From: Halichoerus grypus | Taxonomy: Eukaryota; Chordata; Mammalia; Carnivora; Phocidae | Assembly (NCBI RefSeq): GCF_964656455.1 | Contig: NC_135722.1 | Span: 48,812,628-48,876,627 of the forward strand | Direction of reading: 5' to 3' | DNA length: 64,000 bases | In this document: positions 62,340 through 64,000 of the stretch, piece by piece | Position numbering within the stretch: position 1 is the first letter of the stretch | How the letters are laid out: each line of letters begins with the position of its first letter | The notes under the pieces: model-generated | What the model was told of the DNA's origin: nothing | Databases searched by the model: none | Seen by the model: the letters and a program-made list of their open reading frames with translations, nothing else | Made by a program: the position numbers and the translations under genes

Positions 62340-63460
62340 TGTGGCAGAGACCTGCCAGGTGTTCCTCACACCCATGTTCTTCTTCCTGGGAAATCAGCCG
62401 GACTCTGTTTCCCAGCTCCCCTCATGCTTAAGTGTGGCCACAGGATTGAATCTAGCCAGTTGGATGATAGCAGAACTAATGTGTGCTACTTGCAGATTTG
62501 GGTCCTTATATTTTCCTATGCATAGTCCTCTGTTATCCACTATGGCCACCTTCATGCATTTGCACATGTGACCTTGAAAGCTACATGCTGAAGATGCTGG
62601 AACCAAAAGATGGAGGGAGCCTAGATCCCTGAAACATCACTTAGAGAAGAGCCACCCACCAATTAGTGATGTAGGAAATGGTGGGGTTCAGAGCTGATGG
62701 CCAAGAAAGAATTCTTGAGATGTCTTTGGTGCAAAAAGATGGTTTTATGAAAGCACGGGGATAGGACCTGTGGGCAGAAAACTGCACTGGGGTCATGAGG
62801 AGTGGCCGATTATATACTTTCAAGTTGGGAGGGGGTGAGGGATAGCACAGGCTTTGAGGTATTTAGGGATAGCACAGGTTTCTAGTACCTTGAGGAGGCT
62901 AGCTCTTGTTGGGAAAAGGTCATTTATTACTGTTTAGGTTAAGACAGTTTCCCAGCTCTCATCACTTAGGAAATTCCAACGGTTTTAGAAGCTCTGTGTT
63001 AGAAATGGGAGGAAGACCAAATATGTATTTTTTATTATAAATCACAGTATCACAAGGCTTAACTAGTAAGACTATACAGAAAAGCAGGGAAATTAATGTC
63101 ATGAGAGTCAGGATGATGGTAACTTTGTTTTGTATGGCTGAGAGAAGCCCCAGATATCAGTGGGCCAGATGCTGGGAGGATGCTTGTCAACATGTATCTT
63201 GGGGGAGTTTAGAGATAAAGGAAATTTCCAAAGTAGTTTTTAAATGTTAAAGTTGACTGACAGGATCCTGGGGGGTCGGGCTAAGATTGCCTTTTGCCGT
63301 TAGCAAAGTATTAACATCGAGGCAGCTGAGTTCCTAGAGGAATGTCACTCTCCCTATTTCAAGGATTTGTCAATGGACTGTAAGTAGTAAGGAAATTTAA
63401 TTTTTCTTTTGCCTTTGTTCTCCACATCATTAGGAACACCTGTTTTGGACTTCACGTGAG
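62340..63460. repeat. Unnamed interspersed-repeat sequence, possibly carnivore-specific
   Basis: 62340-62660 pairs with 58620-59000. 62660-63460 (AAGAATTCTTGAGATGTCTTTGGTGC ... TCAAGGATTTGTCAATGGACTG) reads like a young interspersed element, possibly an LTR or L1 3' UTR, but I cannot name it. It contains the left arm of the inverted repeat at 63024-63147. Confidence 0.35.
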
Positions 63461-63840
63461 TGAGAAATCATTTTCTTTATGGTTGAACCATTACACCCTT
63501 GAAGGTTTGTTGTTACAGCAACTATTGATTTTTTCAAATCCCTTTTAGTTAAACACATCAGAAAAGTAAAGAAAACACATGTCCATATAGAAAAGTAAAT
63601 GAAACAAAAATGTTTGGCCCATTGTTTGTCACAGGACAGCACCATTGTAACCAACATCCAAATTGAGAAAGCCTCAGCACCTGAAAGCCTTTTATGCTAC
63701 CTCCCAAACATCAACCACTTTCTTCTCTCAGCCATACAAAGTTACCATCATCCTGATTCTCATGACATTAATTTCCCTGCTTTTCTGTATAGTCTTACTA
63801 GTTAAGCCTTGTGATACTGTGATTTATAATAAAAAATACA
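63024..63840. repeat. Near-identical inverted repeat, arms about 120 bp
   Basis: Arm 63024-63147 is the reverse complement of arm 63722-63840. I see one substitution and one 5-bp indel (an extra TTTTG in the left arm). The spacer is about 575 bp. The right arm ends exactly where the terminal SINE begins. Confidence 0.9.
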
Positions 63841-64000
63841 GGGGCGCCTGGGTGGCTCAGTCGTTAAGCGTCTGCCTTAGGCTCAGGTCATGATCCCAGG
63901 GGCCTGGGATCGAGCCCCGCATCGGGTTCCCTGCTCGGCGGGAAGCCTGCTTCTCCCTCTCTCACTCCCCCTGCTTGTGTTCCCTCTCTATGTCTCTGTC
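63841..64000 (+). mobile_element. CAN-SINE, cut by the window end
   Basis: Starts GGGGCGCCTGGGTGGCTCAG and continues through the tRNA-like head and pyrimidine-rich body up to the last base. The tail and 3' target duplication lie outside the window. Its 5' end abuts the outer edge of an inverted repeat arm (63722-63840). Confidence 0.9.

Overview
This window is mammalian genomic DNA. It has multi-exon genes with GT/AG introns, CpG-rich promoters, AATAAA poly(A) signals and abundant L2/MIR relics. Six tRNA-Lys-derived CAN-SINE (SINEC) elements place it in Carnivora. Their body and tail resemble the non-feline caniform type, and I saw no canid-type SINEC_Cf, so an arctoid caniform (bear, seal or mustelid-like) is my best inference. 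The gene order matches the block on human 11p15.4.

Five protein-coding genes could be rebuilt exon by exon. DCHS1 is on + (20 coding exons, 12258-32569, 3296 codons plus stop). TPP1 is on + (13 exons, 33925-38942, 563 aa). TAF10 is on + (5 exons, 41608-42911, 218 aa). ILK is on - (12 coding exons, 48981 down to 43223, 452 aa). RRP8 is on + (7 exons, 49766-53416, 457 aa). All reading frames are intact across every junction, and lengths match the human proteins as I remember them to within two residues.

Layout: 1-12083 is upstream sequence or intron 1 of DCHS1, rich in old LINE-2 and MIR copies, with a candidate promoter/first exon near 7.1-7.7 kb followed by a TG-rich simple repeat. 12.1-33.0 kb is DCHS1. 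TPP1 follows about 0.9 kb later on the same strand. TAF10 lies downstream of TPP1, and TAF10 and ILK converge on one 13-bp back-to-back poly(A) signal. ILK and RRP8 diverge from a shared GC-rich promoter. 53.87-64 kb looks intergenic and repeat-filled.

The genes do not form one pathway. DCHS1 is a giant cadherin of the Fat/Dachsous planar polarity system, TPP1 a lysosomal protease, TAF10 a TFIID/SAGA subunit, ILK a focal-adhesion pseudokinase scaffold, and RRP8 a nucleolar methyltransferase.

I found no clearly undescribed biological system. The least ordinary structures are: a nearly identical 120-bp inverted repeat at 63.0-63.84 kb; a second inverted repeat at the left edge of the window; a poly(A)-only retroinsertion with a 16-bp target duplication downstream of TPP1; the palindromic shared TAF10/ILK poly(A) signal; an in-frame 18-bp tandem repeat just upstream of the DCHS1 start; and a tandem splice donor at the end of the first DCHS1 coding exon.
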